From Microcaldota archaeon (lineage in GTDB: Archaea; Micrarchaeota; Micrarchaeia; Micrarchaeales; Micrarchaeaceae), in assembly GCA_021822165.1 (NCBI GenBank), contig JAKARM010000001.1, positions 1 to 42,442 of the forward strand: a stretch of 42,442 bases of DNA. Direction: 5' to 3'. Both the position numbers and the translations under genes were made by a program. Within the stretch, counting starts at the first letter, position 1. Every line of letters starts with the position of its first letter. This document shows, piece by piece, positions 7,786-15,964 of this stretch. The notes below the pieces were generated by a model, which did not search any database, had not been told where the DNA came from, and was given only the letters and a program-made list of their open reading frames with translations.

Positions 7786-7816
7786 AAACATTGCTGGAAA
7801 CTATTTACGTGGTCTA

Positions 7817-8260
7817 ATGGCGGAGATTCAGGGGAAGATGGAGGAAGAGGAGGAAGCCACATTGGCCGAGCTCAGATACCTTCACAGGACATATATGGAG
7901 AGGTATTCTCTAGTGATGGAGGAGATCCGCAACGTTGTGGGGGAGAACAACAGCCTAGGCGGAGCTTCGGTCGTCTTGGGGAACATAGAGAATGCTTCGA
8001 ACCACGAGACATTGATAGGAGTGGGGCCTGGCATCTACCTGAAAGGCCTGATAGAGAATCCCGACACGGTGATGGTAAGCGTAGGCGGAGGATATATCGT
8101 GGAAAAGGGGGTCGAGGATGCGAAAAAGTTCGTAGAAGGATGGATAGAAAGGCACAACAAGGAAGCGAACGCCCTAATGAAGGAAAGGGAAGAGCTTGAG
8201 GGCGCCATCATGGACATATCGTATAGGATAGGAAAAGCACAAGAGGAATTACATGTTTGA
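7817..8260 (+). CDS. pfdA: Prefoldin alpha subunit
   Basis: Subunit of the hexameric archaeal prefoldin (GimC) that holds unfolded proteins for the chaperonin. The 147 residues have the expected layout: an N-terminal coiled coil (about 1-45, rich in Glu and Leu), a central beta-hairpin region containing 'VGPGIYLKGLIENPDTVMVSVGGGYIVEK', and a C-terminal coiled coil (about 100-147). Its last 8 nt overlap the ftsY start, the conserved archaeal arrangement. Confidence 0.93.
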   Translation: MAEIQGKMEEEEEATLAELRYLHRTYMERYSLVMEEIRNVVGENNSLGGASVVLGNIENASNHETLIGVGPGIYLKGLIENPDTVMVSVGGGYIVEKGVEDAKKFVEGWIERHNKEANALMKEREELEGAIMDISYRIGKAQEELHV

Positions 8261-9446
8261 CAACCTTAAGAAAAAGATATCTGAGGCGGTAAACAAGATA
8301 GTCAAGAGGGAGGATGCCAAGAAAGAGGAGGGGCAGGAAATCGCAGGGGCAAAAGAAACCGCAATAATCAACGGCCCTGAGCGCAAGCAGGAGGAGATAG
8401 ACGGCGATATACCGCAATCATCTTCAAAAGAGGAACCGATAAGCGATTCCTACGCCCCTATTGCAAAACCTGCCGCCCCGATCAAGGATGCATACAGGGA
8501 AGAAAAGGCGCAGGAACAGAAAAAGGAGGAGAAAGCCCAACCAAGACTGTCGCTGAAGACAAAGATAAAAGGGGCGATATTGGGGAGATCCAGGCTTGAC
8601 AGAGGGGAGATCGAAGATTTCGCTGAAAGCATACGCAGCTCCCTGCTGGAGTCTGAAGTGTCCTACGACACGGCGGATGAGATAACCTCGGACATCAGAA
8701 AAAGGCTCGCAGAGGGCGACATTGATACCAGGAAAGTGAGGGAGGAATTAAACTCCACGGTAAGGGAGTCGCTGAGAGAGGTGCTTGAGAAGGGAAGGAA
8801 AGGGGTAGATCTCGGGCTGTTCGTATCCGACAGGATTGCAAGCGGCAAAACCCCTGTCAAGATACTATTCCTCGGGCCGAACGGGACAGGGAAGACAACG
8901 ACAATGGCAAAGATAGCGCACATGCTGAAATCGAAGAAGATATCGTGCGTGTTGTCCGCCAGCGATACTTTCAGGGCAGCCGCCATAGAGCAGACCGTCT
9001 ACCACGGGGAAAGGGTAGGGGTCCCAGTAATAAAAAGCGGCTACGGAGCCGACCCTGCTAGCATAGCATTCGATGCCATCGCATATGCGAAATCCCACAA
9101 TATCGACGTCGTGCTTGTGGACAGCGCAGGGAGGCAGGAGACCAACAGGAACCTTATAGGAGAGGTTCAGAAGATCGCCAGGGTGGTGAAGCCGGATCTC
9201 ACCATATTCGTAGGGGAGAGCATATCCGGGAATGTCCTGCCGAACCAGATAAAGGAGTTCAGCAAGTTCGTAGCCATAGACGGAATAATACTTACCAAGC
9301 TTGACTGTGATTCGAAAGGGGGGAATGCGATATCCATCACGAACACTACCGGCATACCGATACTTTTCTTCGGGATTGGGGAGGGATATGATGCATTGGC
9401 GCCATACAGTATAGATTTTGTTATCGGTTCCATAGCCCCGAACTGA
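8253..9446 (+). CDS. ftsY: Signal recognition particle receptor FtsY
   Basis: SRP-type GTPase that docks SRP-ribosome complexes at the membrane, 397 residues. Residues 1-100 are an acidic, Lys/Glu-rich extension. The N domain follows (about 105-190), then the G domain. G-domain motifs seen: P-loop 'GPNGTGKTT' (208-216), 'DTFRAAAIEQ' (238-247), 'DSAGR' (290-294), 'TKLD' (348-351) and 'GIGEGYDAL' near the end. All GTPase motifs are intact. The start overlaps the prefoldin end by 8 nt. Confidence 0.96.
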   Translation: MFDNLKKKISEAVNKIVKREDAKKEEGQEIAGAKETAIINGPERKQEEIDGDIPQSSSKEEPISDSYAPIAKPAAPIKDAYREEKAQEQKKEEKAQPRLSLKTKIKGAILGRSRLDRGEIEDFAESIRSSLLESEVSYDTADEITSDIRKRLAEGDIDTRKVREELNSTVRESLREVLEKGRKGVDLGLFVSDRIASGKTPVKILFLGPNGTGKTTTMAKIAHMLKSKKISCVLSASDTFRAAAIEQTVYHGERVGVPVIKSGYGADPASIAFDAIAYAKSHNIDVVLVDSAGRQETNRNLIGEVQKIARVVKPDLTIFVGESISGNVLPNQIKEFSKFVAIDGIILTKLDCDSKGGNAISITNTTGIPILFFGIGEGYDALAPYSIDFVIGSIAPN

Positions 9447-9519
9447 TTTGTAAAGGCCGGGAAGAGGCATATCAACCGGTTATTTAAGGGTTTCATTGAA
9501 ATATAACAGAGGGGTTACT

Positions 9520-10848
9520 ATGGCGGACTACAACCACCAAGACATAAAGGACTTGGAGGAGGAGATATTGAACAGGATGGGCGGAAGGTTCGTCAACGTC
9601 GTAGATCCGAAAAAGAGGCTTAGCATAGTGACATCTGTCGCAAAAACCATCAACCCGGCAATAAGCGAGGAGGAGATAAAGGAGATAGAGAAGGACATGT
9701 CCAACTTCTCGCCCATCGAAGAGCTGCTTGCGGACCAGTCCATAGAGGACATAATGATAAACAACACAGACAACATCTTCGTCTATGATACGGAAAAAGG
9801 GGCAAAAATGCTCGATATCAAGATGGATAAGAAGGAGCTGGATAAGTTCGTCGGAAAGCTGAAACTGTATGCGACCAGCTCGACTTCGAAGGGAAACATA
9901 ATGGACATCCACCTGCCCACAAAGAGCAGGGTCAACGTGGTGTCGTCGCCCCGTGGCTACGACGTCACAATAAGAAACTTCAAAAACAGGCCAATGAGCA
10001 TGATAGACCTGATAAATACAGGTGAGCTTGACTATGATATCGCTGCGCGGCTCTGGCTTTATGTTGATGGTTTTAGGATTAGGCCGGCAAACCTCCTCAT
10101 AGGAGGCATGCCTGCCGCCGGAAAAACAACCCTGCTTAACGCATTTTTCTCGTTCTTCAGGCCGGACACCAGGATAATAACGCTGGAGGATACTTACGAA
10201 ATAGACATAAGCACCCAGGACAACTGCGTTGCGCTTGAGACAAACGACGACCTCACCATGAAGGACCTCGTCAAGAACGTACTTAGGATGAGGCCGGACA
10301 TGATAATAATCGGTGAGGTGAGAGGGGAGGAAGCTAATGACATGATGACGGCCATGAACATAGGAAAGATAGTCATAGGCACCATACACGCATCGTCGTC
10401 CAGGGATATCGTGAATAGGCTGCAGCACCAGCCGATGAACGTCCCCCCAGACATAATACCCCTGATCGATGCCATTGTGGTGCTTTCGAATCTCTACGAG
10501 AACAAAAAGCCGGTAAGAAAGGTCGTGCAGATATCTGAAATCGCAGGGATGGAGAGCCAGATTCTCCTATCTGATCTATACAAGATAGATTATAAAACCC
10601 ACAAGGCCTCGCAGTCCATACAGAATTCAGTCACATACAGGGACACCGTAGCACGCCTGCTTGGGATATCCCCGACAGACATAATCGCGGAAGAGAGGAT
10701 ACGGGCCATGATACTGGAAAAACTCAACAAGTTGGGAAGGAGGGACATAAGGAGCATAAATGAAATCGTGAGGGACTACTATGACAACCCGGACATGACA
10801 CTGAAGAGGCTTGGCATAAATAACATGTCCCCGGCGATAAATGTCTGA
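9520..10848 (+). CDS. Type II/IV secretion system ATPase (VirB11/PilB/TadA-like)
   Basis: Hexameric secretion or pilus-assembly ATPase, 442 residues from the ATG at 9520. That start was chosen over the TTG at 9496 because GGGGTT precedes it and a TATA-like TTATTTAAG (about 9479-9487) predicts a transcript start near 9509. Motifs: Walker A 'GGMPAAGKTT' (195-204), Asp box 'TLEDTYE' (221-227), Walker B 'IIIGEVRGEE' (262-271) and His box 'GTIHASS' (287-293). An N-terminal domain of about 150 residues precedes the core. No TadC-type membrane partner is next to it. The 12712-14226 protein, with a pilin-type signal, is a plausible but unproven client. Chromosome-associated HerA-like functions are unlikely given the VirB11-type motifs. 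Confidence 0.88.
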   Translation: MADYNHQDIKDLEEEILNRMGGRFVNVVDPKKRLSIVTSVAKTINPAISEEEIKEIEKDMSNFSPIEELLADQSIEDIMINNTDNIFVYDTEKGAKMLDIKMDKKELDKFVGKLKLYATSSTSKGNIMDIHLPTKSRVNVVSSPRGYDVTIRNFKNRPMSMIDLINTGELDYDIAARLWLYVDGFRIRPANLLIGGMPAAGKTTLLNAFFSFFRPDTRIITLEDTYEIDISTQDNCVALETNDDLTMKDLVKNVLRMRPDMIIIGEVRGEEANDMMTAMNIGKIVIGTIHASSSRDIVNRLQHQPMNVPPDIIPLIDAIVVLSNLYENKKPVRKVVQISEIAGMESQILLSDLYKIDYKTHKASQSIQNSVTYRDTVARLLGISPTDIIAEERIRAMILEKLNKLGRRDIRSINEIVRDYYDNPDMTLKRLGINNMSPAINV

Positions 10849-10857
10849 ATGGCCGGG

Positions 10858-10882
10858 GCAATAAGCATTTTTATTGCTTTTC
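10858..10882 (+). terminator. Terminator-like hairpin after the secretion ATPase
   Basis: GCAATAA (10858-10864) pairs perfectly with TTATTGC (10871-10877) across a 6-nt loop, and TTTTCC follows at once. A T-rich stretch after a short stem, 10 nt past the stop codon, fits transcription termination. Confidence 0.5.
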
Positions 10883-10885
10883 CTC

Positions 10886-10894
10886 GAATATATT
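10886..10894 (+). promoter_or_regulatory. TATA-like element before the membrane winged-helix gene
   Basis: AT-rich AATATATTT, about 32 nt upstream of the ATG at 10922. The predicted transcript start, about 10916, gives a very short leader containing CAGGAG. Confidence 0.4.
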
Positions 10895-10921
10895 TACAAC
10901 CGCTGAAAAGGCAGGAGCCGC

Positions 10922-11461
10922 ATGGAGAATAACAGGTTGAGGAGGTTTTCTGTTTTTATCATAGGTATAGGTTCACTGCTTGTGCTCGTATCCGTGATAA
11001 AGGGGGTTACGATGCTCATAACCTTTTTCAGGGGGATACCCCTCTATACCCAAAGGGATATAAGCGTAAATGTGATAAGCGTCGCCTTCAACTTCGTGAT
11101 ACCGTTCGCAGGGGGTGTACTGCTGATACTATCTGGCATAACCATAATGCAGATGTATGAGGAAATCTCCCACAGGAAGATCATAAAGCAAAACGAAAGG
11201 AGCAGGGGCAAGGAGGTTGGTACAATAATAAATTCAAGCCTCAACCAGAACGAGAAGGCGATCGTAGAGATAATAAGCTCATACCCAGACGGGGCGCTTC
11301 AATCTGATATAGTACTCAAGAGCGGTTTCTCGAAGGTCAAAGTCCACAGGATACTTAAAAAACTTGAAAATAGGGGGCTCGTAAAGAGGGGTCGTTTTGG
11401 CATAACCAACAGGGTCATCCTTAATTTCCAGAATAAGCCACTATCCCGCCACGAAGGTTAA
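10922..11461 (+). CDS. Two-TM membrane protein with C-terminal winged-helix domain
   Basis: Predicted membrane-bound transcriptional regulator, 179 residues. Two hydrophobic segments (about 8-32 and 51-76) are followed by a basic cytoplasmic stretch and a winged helix (about 105-170). The latter shows 'ALQSDIVLKSGFSKVKVHRIL' as helix-turn-helix and 'KLENRGLVKRGRFG' as the wing, in the style of IclR/MarR-like archaeal regulators. It lies between the secretion ATPase and a PRC-barrel gene, with its own TATA-like element. Its target genes and signal are unknown. Confidence 0.8.
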   Translation: MENNRLRRFSVFIIGIGSLLVLVSVIKGVTMLITFFRGIPLYTQRDISVNVISVAFNFVIPFAGGVLLILSGITIMQMYEEISHRKIIKQNERSRGKEVGTIINSSLNQNEKAIVEIISSYPDGALQSDIVLKSGFSKVKVHRILKKLENRGLVKRGRFGITNRVILNFQNKPLSRHEG

Positions 11462-11507
11462 GATTATTAAATAATTCGTTAAAATACTACTTGAGAAGGC
11501 GCATTAC

Positions 11508-11759
11508 ATGGTAAAATATATTATAGCAAGGCAATTGGTGGGAAAAAAGGTTGTGACTAATGATGGTTACGATGTCGGAAGGCTTGTAGACCTCGAGATA
11601 AGCGAAGTTACCGGGAAGATAAACAATCTCCTAATAGAGCCAAATCTAGACAGCGAGTTTGCAACGAAGCTCAAGGCCGAGGCAGGTTACGTAAGGGTGC
11701 CGTACGAGGCGATAATGGCGGTAAACGACTACGTTGTTGCCGATAGAAAGAACATGTAA
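11508..11759 (+). CDS. PRC-barrel domain protein
   Basis: An 83-residue stand-alone PRC-barrel. The pattern 'ARQLVGKKVVTNDGYDVGRL' followed by 'DLEISEVTGKINNLLIEP' and 'VRVPYEAIMAVNDYVVAD' is typical of archaeal PRC-barrel proteins, some of which (CdpB-type) take part in archaeal cell division. Which kind this is cannot be decided. It is preceded by an AT-rich promoter region (11465-11490) and followed by a long pyrimidine tract that probably ends transcription. Confidence 0.85.
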   Translation: MVKYIIARQLVGKKVVTNDGYDVGRLVDLEISEVTGKINNLLIEPNLDSEFATKLKAEAGYVRVPYEAIMAVNDYVVADRKNM

Positions 11760-11760
11760 C

Positions 11761-11802
11761 CTTCTTTCTGTTTCTCATCCTGTTTTCTCCTCCTCTTTCT
11801 TT
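11761..11802 (+). terminator. Polypyrimidine tract, probable U-rich terminator
   Basis: Starting 1 nt after the PRC-barrel stop, 42 nt are almost all C and T, with only three G and one A and several runs of three or more T. Archaeal RNA polymerase terminates at U-rich tracts without needing a hairpin. The tract separates the PRC-barrel gene from rnhB. Confidence 0.6.
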
Positions 11803-11831
11803 AACACACCATTTTAAATATTTCAAGACAA

Positions 11832-12572
11832 ATGGTAATTGGTGTTTTTATACTAATTTGCGGGGGGGATGAGGCTGGCAGAGGGGCATTGATAGGCCCG
11901 CTTGTAGTCGCCCTCGTGGTGTTCAAAAAGGGCAGCGAGAAGAAGCTTGCCAGGATTGGCGTAAGGGACTCAAAACTGCTGAACACGAAGAGGAGGGAGG
12001 AGCTCTATAAAATTATCAATAGCTTGGCAATAGATACGAAGGTCGCCAAGATAGATCCGATCCAGATAAACGAGGTAATGAAAAACAAGATTTCCCTTAA
12101 TGAACTGGAGGCGATGCATTTTTCCAGGCTCTTCGACAAGCTACAGACGGATGTCGACCTCATGTACTTAGACTCTCCAGATGTCATAGAGGAAAAATTC
12201 GGGGTAAGGGTAAATATGCTCACCGTAAAACCCACAAGGGTCGCGGGGATAAAGTCTGCCGTGCAGAAAGGTGTGAAATACACAAAAATAATATCCGAAC
12301 ACAAGGCAGATACGAAGTATGCTATTGTTTCTGCGGCGAGCATAATAGCGAAAGTCACAAGAGACAGGGAGATGAAAAAGATAGAGAAAAAATTAGGGAT
12401 AGATTTGGGGTCGGGGTATCCATCTGATATTTACACCACCGATGCTGTAAGAAAGCACATGAAAAGCGGCATACTCAAGGATTACATAAGGGAGAGATGG
12501 GCAACGATGGACAGGATAAGGCAGACCCGATTGACAACATTCGGTTTCAGGTCGTTGGATACCGAACTGTAA
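11832..12572 (+). CDS. rnhB: Ribonuclease HII
   Basis: Removes RNA from RNA/DNA hybrids, including primers and single ribonucleotides in DNA. Seen: 'GGDEAGRGALIGPLV' with catalytic Asp13-Glu14, 'VRDSKLL' (D46), 'LMYLDSPD' and 'EHKADTKYAIVSAASIIAKVTRD'. At 246 residues it is slightly longer than most archaeal RNase HII. The start is odd. The ATG at 11832 adds 10 residues before the core strand, and the only TATA-like box (TTTTAAATA, about 11812-11820) would start transcription near 11842, downstream of that ATG. The tRNA-Arg gene follows 22 nt after the stop. Confidence 0.93.
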   Translation: MVIGVFILICGGDEAGRGALIGPLVVALVVFKKGSEKKLARIGVRDSKLLNTKRREELYKIINSLAIDTKVAKIDPIQINEVMKNKISLNELEAMHFSRLFDKLQTDVDLMYLDSPDVIEEKFGVRVNMLTVKPTRVAGIKSAVQKGVKYTKIISEHKADTKYAIVSAASIIAKVTRDREMKKIEKKLGIDLGSGYPSDIYTTDAVRKHMKSGILKDYIRERWATMDRIRQTRLTTFGFRSLDTEL

Positions 12573-12594
12573 AATTATGCTTTTATTGTTGAAT

Positions 12595-12701
12595 GGGTCT
12601 GTGGCGCAACTTGGATAGCGCACCTGGCTTCGGACCAGGGGGTTGCGGGTTCAAAATACAGTACCGGATTCCCAGTACTTATGAAATTCCCGCCAGATCC
12701 G
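12595..12701 (+). tRNA. tRNA-Arg (anticodon TCG) with T-loop intron
   Basis: Acceptor GGGTCTG (12595-12601) pairs with CAGATCC (12694-12700) with one G-U. The D arm uses GCGC/GCGC. The anticodon arm CCTGG-CTTCGGA-CCAGG gives anticodon TCG. The T stem is GCGGG (12645-12649)/CCCGC (12689-12693). The T loop is interrupted by 32 nt, and removing 12656-12687 leaves a normal 7-nt loop TTCAAAT. The discriminator is G12701. No CCA is encoded. A TATA-like TGTAAAATT (about 12567-12575) sits at the right distance upstream, inside the rnhB end. Confidence 0.93.
12656..12687 (+). other. tRNA-Arg intron at position 59/60, canonical BHB
   Basis: A bulge-helix-bulge fold can be drawn without mismatches. The T stem is the outer helix, TTCA (12650-12653) pairs with TGAA (12682-12685) as the 4-bp central helix, and AAA (12654-12656) and ATT (12686-12688) are the two 3-nt bulges. 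AGTAC (12660-12664)/GTACT (12675-12679) forms the inner helix. Cutting after the second nt of each bulge releases 32 nt and leaves an intact T loop. Confidence 0.85.
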
Positions 12702-12711
12702 TCCATTTATG

Positions 12712-14226
12712 CTATACCGATTGCACCGTCCCGAAGGTCACACTGGGCATGACACCGTTAGGAGGATATTCTGATGAATAATAATTAACTTGAGAATTTG
12801 ACAACATCCCGTCGTACCCAGGCCCACCCCAATTAGTATAATCCCATTCTATCCGGGTTGTACCGATATTATATAAAGTTCCGCCATACCACGTAGCCCC
12901 TTCAGGGAACCACTCGTTTATTACTTGTGAGGGATTTGAAGAACCACCAAGCCACGATTCAAAATTGGTAGTTGTTGGTGCGGTGTTATACCCAAAAGCA
13001 CCACCATCATCTATAAGTACCGAAAATGTAGTTGCTGAACTTTCTTCCACCCAACCTAATGCTTTTATCGCAGAAATCCCTGAACAACCATTAGATACAG
13101 GAGGATTAGGATATCCAGCACCACCAGTATAACCACATTGATAGTTAAATTCAACATAATTTTGATTGCCCCCATTTACGTTCTGTGTAGTTCCATATAG
13201 GCCAGATTGTGTTGGGTTGCTGTTTGTTGCGGTAGGATTGGCACATATCGGAATTACGGCACCATTATACATGGTAGCTTGGTAAAGATCTGCTTCAGGG
13301 ATAAAACAACCAGTGGTTATTCCAGAGGTATAGTATACTTGATAAAGTAATCCGTTATTCATTATTTTATTTACATTATTGTACTCACCGTAAACAGGAC
13401 TCTGTTGTGGCGCCTCGCCTGCATAATTACCATCGTAGTTCAGCGTGTTCGCCCCGAATGACATGTTGACGGAGAGGGTTGAACTCGCGGCTACCCCCTG
13501 CGGAAGCTTTACCCAGAATATCGAACTTGACGAAGCAGAGGTACATCCGGTTTCGCACCAGCTGTATAGTTCTGTGGATCCTGAAAAGAATCGTATGTTG
13601 CCGAGATCAGAAGCTTCATAAGAAGAATATGTCGACGGATTAAACTCTATGGCGGTTTGGAACGGTGAAGAGGTAGGGATAGACTGCAGGTTCGTTATGG
13701 TTAGGGGGACAAATGCAACCGGGGTGAACGTGAGAGGGCCGCTTGAGGTGGATATCTTGCTTATCACCGTGCCTTTTACGATCTTGGAATACCCAGATAA
13801 AGTATCGGTATAATTTATCATCACATACCCGCTGAATATGTCACCTATTTTCCCGGAAAATGCCGAAGTTCCAGAATAACATGTCGCGGTCAGGTTGGTT
13901 TGCGCCCCTATGGGAAGATCAATCGTTGGGAAAATGCTTGCCATTACTATGTTGCTAGAATTCGTGTTGCAACCTATTGCCGTTATCACTATTGGGTTTT
14001 GGGTTTCCTGTTTTATGGACAATGCAAGGTTCCCGTTTGCGGACACAAAGCCGTTTAAGCAGATGAAATTGGATGGGAAGATACATTCGTTATTCACTAT
14101 CCCACCCTGGTTGAAAAGCCCAAGGTAGAAGAGCGATGCGAGCGCGAGGGCAATTATAAGCAGGGCCCAACCATACGTGGTCAGATATTCCATTGCGCTC
14201 TGCGATTTGTACATAATCATTTTCAT
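12712..14226 (-). CDS. Large surface protein: pilin-type signal plus DUF2341 domain
   Basis: Secreted or pilus-associated protein of about 504 residues. Near the start, 'YKSQSAMEYLTTYGW' followed by a hydrophobic helix is a type IV pilin-like signal. Cleavage after the Ser before Gln would leave Glu at +5. Residues about 165-290 match DUF2341-type domains ('FVPLTITNLQSIPTSSPFQ', 'GEAPQQSPVYGEYNN'), which are common in ARMAN and Thermoplasmata surface proteins. The C-terminal 200 residues are Asn/Gly/Ser/Tyr-rich with several N-glycosylation sequons and cysteines. Three ATGs (14226, 14220, 14214) are possible starts. The gene is convergent with tRNA-Arg, 10 nt away. The C-terminal half is visibly more AT-rich than neighbouring genes. 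Confidence 0.78.
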   Translation of the reverse strand: MKMIMYKSQSAMEYLTTYGWALLIIALALASLFYLGLFNQGGIVNNECIFPSNFICLNGFVSANGNLALSIKQETQNPIVITAIGCNTNSSNIVMASIFPTIDLPIGAQTNLTATCYSGTSAFSGKIGDIFSGYVMINYTDTLSGYSKIVKGTVISKISTSSGPLTFTPVAFVPLTITNLQSIPTSSPFQTAIEFNPSTYSSYEASDLGNIRFFSGSTELYSWCETGCTSASSSSIFWVKLPQGVAASSTLSVNMSFGANTLNYDGNYAGEAPQQSPVYGEYNNVNKIMNNGLLYQVYYTSGITTGCFIPEADLYQATMYNGAVIPICANPTATNSNPTQSGLYGTTQNVNGGNQNYVEFNYQCGYTGGAGYPNPPVSNGCSGISAIKALGWVEESSATTFSVLIDDGGAFGYNTAPTTTNFESWLGGSSNPSQVINEWFPEGATWYGGTLYNIGTTRIEWDYTNWGGPGYDGMLSNSQVNYYSSEYPPNGVMPSVTFGTVQSV

Positions 14227-14299
14227 TACCAAACAAATCCATCCATATGGAAACAAATGCCTATTTGCGATACTTATTGGAGTATAATCGGAAGCAAGA

Positions 14300-14307
14300 T
14301 TTTAAAA
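14300..14307 (+). promoter_or_regulatory. TATA box of pyrG, leaderless transcript predicted
   Basis: TTTTAAAA, centred 26-27 nt before the ATG at 14330. The expected transcript start coincides with the start codon, so the mRNA should be leaderless. No ribosome binding site is visible between the two. Confidence 0.6.
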
Positions 14308-14329
14308 GATGATGCATAAATAATCAACT

Positions 14330-15964
14330 ATGCAGACAAAATACGTTGTTGTCATCGGATCCTTGCTTAGCGGAATAGGGAAGGGAGTGGTAACTGCATC
14401 CATAACGAAGATACTCGGCATGTATGGATACAATGCGATGCCGTTGAAGTTTGACGGATATCTTAATTACGACTGCGGAACGATGAACCCGTACAGGCAC
14501 GGGGAGGTATTCGTTCTGGAGGATGGAAGCGAAGTGGATATGGATTTCGGTGAATACGAAAGATTTATCGATAGAGACTTCAACAACGCCTTTTCGTTGA
14601 CAGGAGGGAAGGTATTCAGCGAGATAATCTCCAATGAAAGGAAGGGCAAGTTCTTAGGGAGGGATGTGCAGATCATACCGCACGTGACCGACTTCATTAT
14701 AGACAGGGTAGAGAAAACCGCGGAAGACAACAAACTCGAAGTGATGGTTATCGAAGTAGGGGGAACGGTAGGAGATATAGAGAACAGCTACTTTGTGGAG
14801 GCGATGAGGCAATTGGCGCTTAAAAGGAAGGTAGTGTTCGTAAATACGACGTTTGTCCCGGAGCTGGAAACAGTGGGGGAACAAAAAACAAAACCCACGC
14901 AGATTGCCATGAGGGGATTGATGCAGGCGGGGATACAGCCGAATTTCATCGTATGCAGAAGCAAAAACAAACTTACCGCGGAAACGAGGAACAAGATAGC
15001 ATATTTTGCCAACCTGCCGAAAGAGGCGATAATAGACGACCACGACCTTGAAAATATATATAAGATACCGCTGGATTTCATAAGGCAGGGATTCGATAAA
15101 CTAATCCTGTCGGCGCTAGAACTGGATAGCGGCAGGATAAACAAAGAAGAACTTGAATCATGGGATTCAAACTCCAAGGCTATTAATGCTGGAAATGACA
15201 TATTGAACATCGCAATCGTAGGAAAATACATGAGCCTGCACGATTCGTACAAAAGTGTGAAAGAAGCAATAGTGCATTCGGCGGCATCCAACAATGTAAA
15301 GGTAAACCTCAACTGGATAGAATCAGAGGAGCTTGAAGGCGAAGGTGAAAGCAGGATAAGAGAGACGCTAGGGACAAATGACGGAATAATAGTCCCTGGC
15401 GGGTTCGGCGGCAGGGGGATAGAAGGGATGATAAACACCGTCAGGTATTGCAGGGAGAATGGGGTACCTTACCTTGGCCTGTGCCTCGGCATGCAGGTAA
15501 TGGCAATCGAGTTCGCAAGGAACGTATGCAACATAGAGGGATCAAATTCGGCTGAATTCGACAAAGGGGCGGAAAACAAAATAATAGTGTTGATGGACGA
15601 CCAGAAGAAAGTAATAGATAAGGGAGGGACCATGAGGCTCGGATCGTTTCCGGCGAAGATTAAAGAGGGGACAGAGGCTTACAAGGCGTACGGCAGCCAG
15701 CTGGCACATGAAAGACACAGGCACAGGTACGAATTTAACAATGACTATAGGGAGGCATTCGAAAACAAGGGAATGGTTGTAAGCGGAACGAGTCCCGACG
15801 GAAAGCTTGTAGAGATGTTGGAATGGAAAGGGCAATTTGGGATAGGAACCCAGGCACATCCGGAGCTGAAATCAAGGCTCGTGCGTCCTGCGCCGTTATT
15901 TAACAGATTCATCCACGAATCTCGTAGCTTTCACCTAAGACGAAAAGATAGAGACATAATATAG
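14330..15964 (+). CDS. pyrG: CTP synthase
   Basis: Makes CTP from UTP, ATP and glutamine, 544 residues. The synthetase half has the P-loop-like 'GSLLSGIGKGV' (10-20), 'YLNYDCGTMNPYRHGEVFV', 'EDGSEVDMDFGEYERF' and 'VIEVGGTVGDIE'. The glutaminase half has 'GGFGGRGIEGM' and the 'GLCLGMQ' nucleophile Cys385, with His510 and Glu512 in 'AHPEL', so the triad is intact. The length is normal. The last 30 nt overlap the convergent flippase gene. Confidence 0.97.
   Translation: MQTKYVVVIGSLLSGIGKGVVTASITKILGMYGYNAMPLKFDGYLNYDCGTMNPYRHGEVFVLEDGSEVDMDFGEYERFIDRDFNNAFSLTGGKVFSEIISNERKGKFLGRDVQIIPHVTDFIIDRVEKTAEDNKLEVMVIEVGGTVGDIENSYFVEAMRQLALKRKVVFVNTTFVPELETVGEQKTKPTQIAMRGLMQAGIQPNFIVCRSKNKLTAETRNKIAYFANLPKEAIIDDHDLENIYKIPLDFIRQGFDKLILSALELDSGRINKEELESWDSNSKAINAGNDILNIAIVGKYMSLHDSYKSVKEAIVHSAASNNVKVNLNWIESEELEGEGESRIRETLGTNDGIIVPGGFGGRGIEGMINTVRYCRENGVPYLGLCLGMQVMAIEFARNVCNIEGSNSAEFDKGAENKIIVLMDDQKKVIDKGGTMRLGSFPAKIKEGTEAYKAYGSQLAHERHRHRYEFNNDYREAFENKGMVVSGTSPDGKLVEMLEWKGQFGIGTQAHPELKSRLVRPAPLFNRFIHESRSFHLRRKDRDII

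Noticed and set aside
12593-12781. Open frame of 62 codons over tRNA-Arg
   Set aside because: It coincides with the tRNA gene and its intron.
12595-14226. Possible integrated element at tRNA-Arg carrying the DUF2341 gene
   Set aside because: No integrase, no repeated tRNA 3' end beyond the gene, and both flanks are ordinary chromosomal genes.
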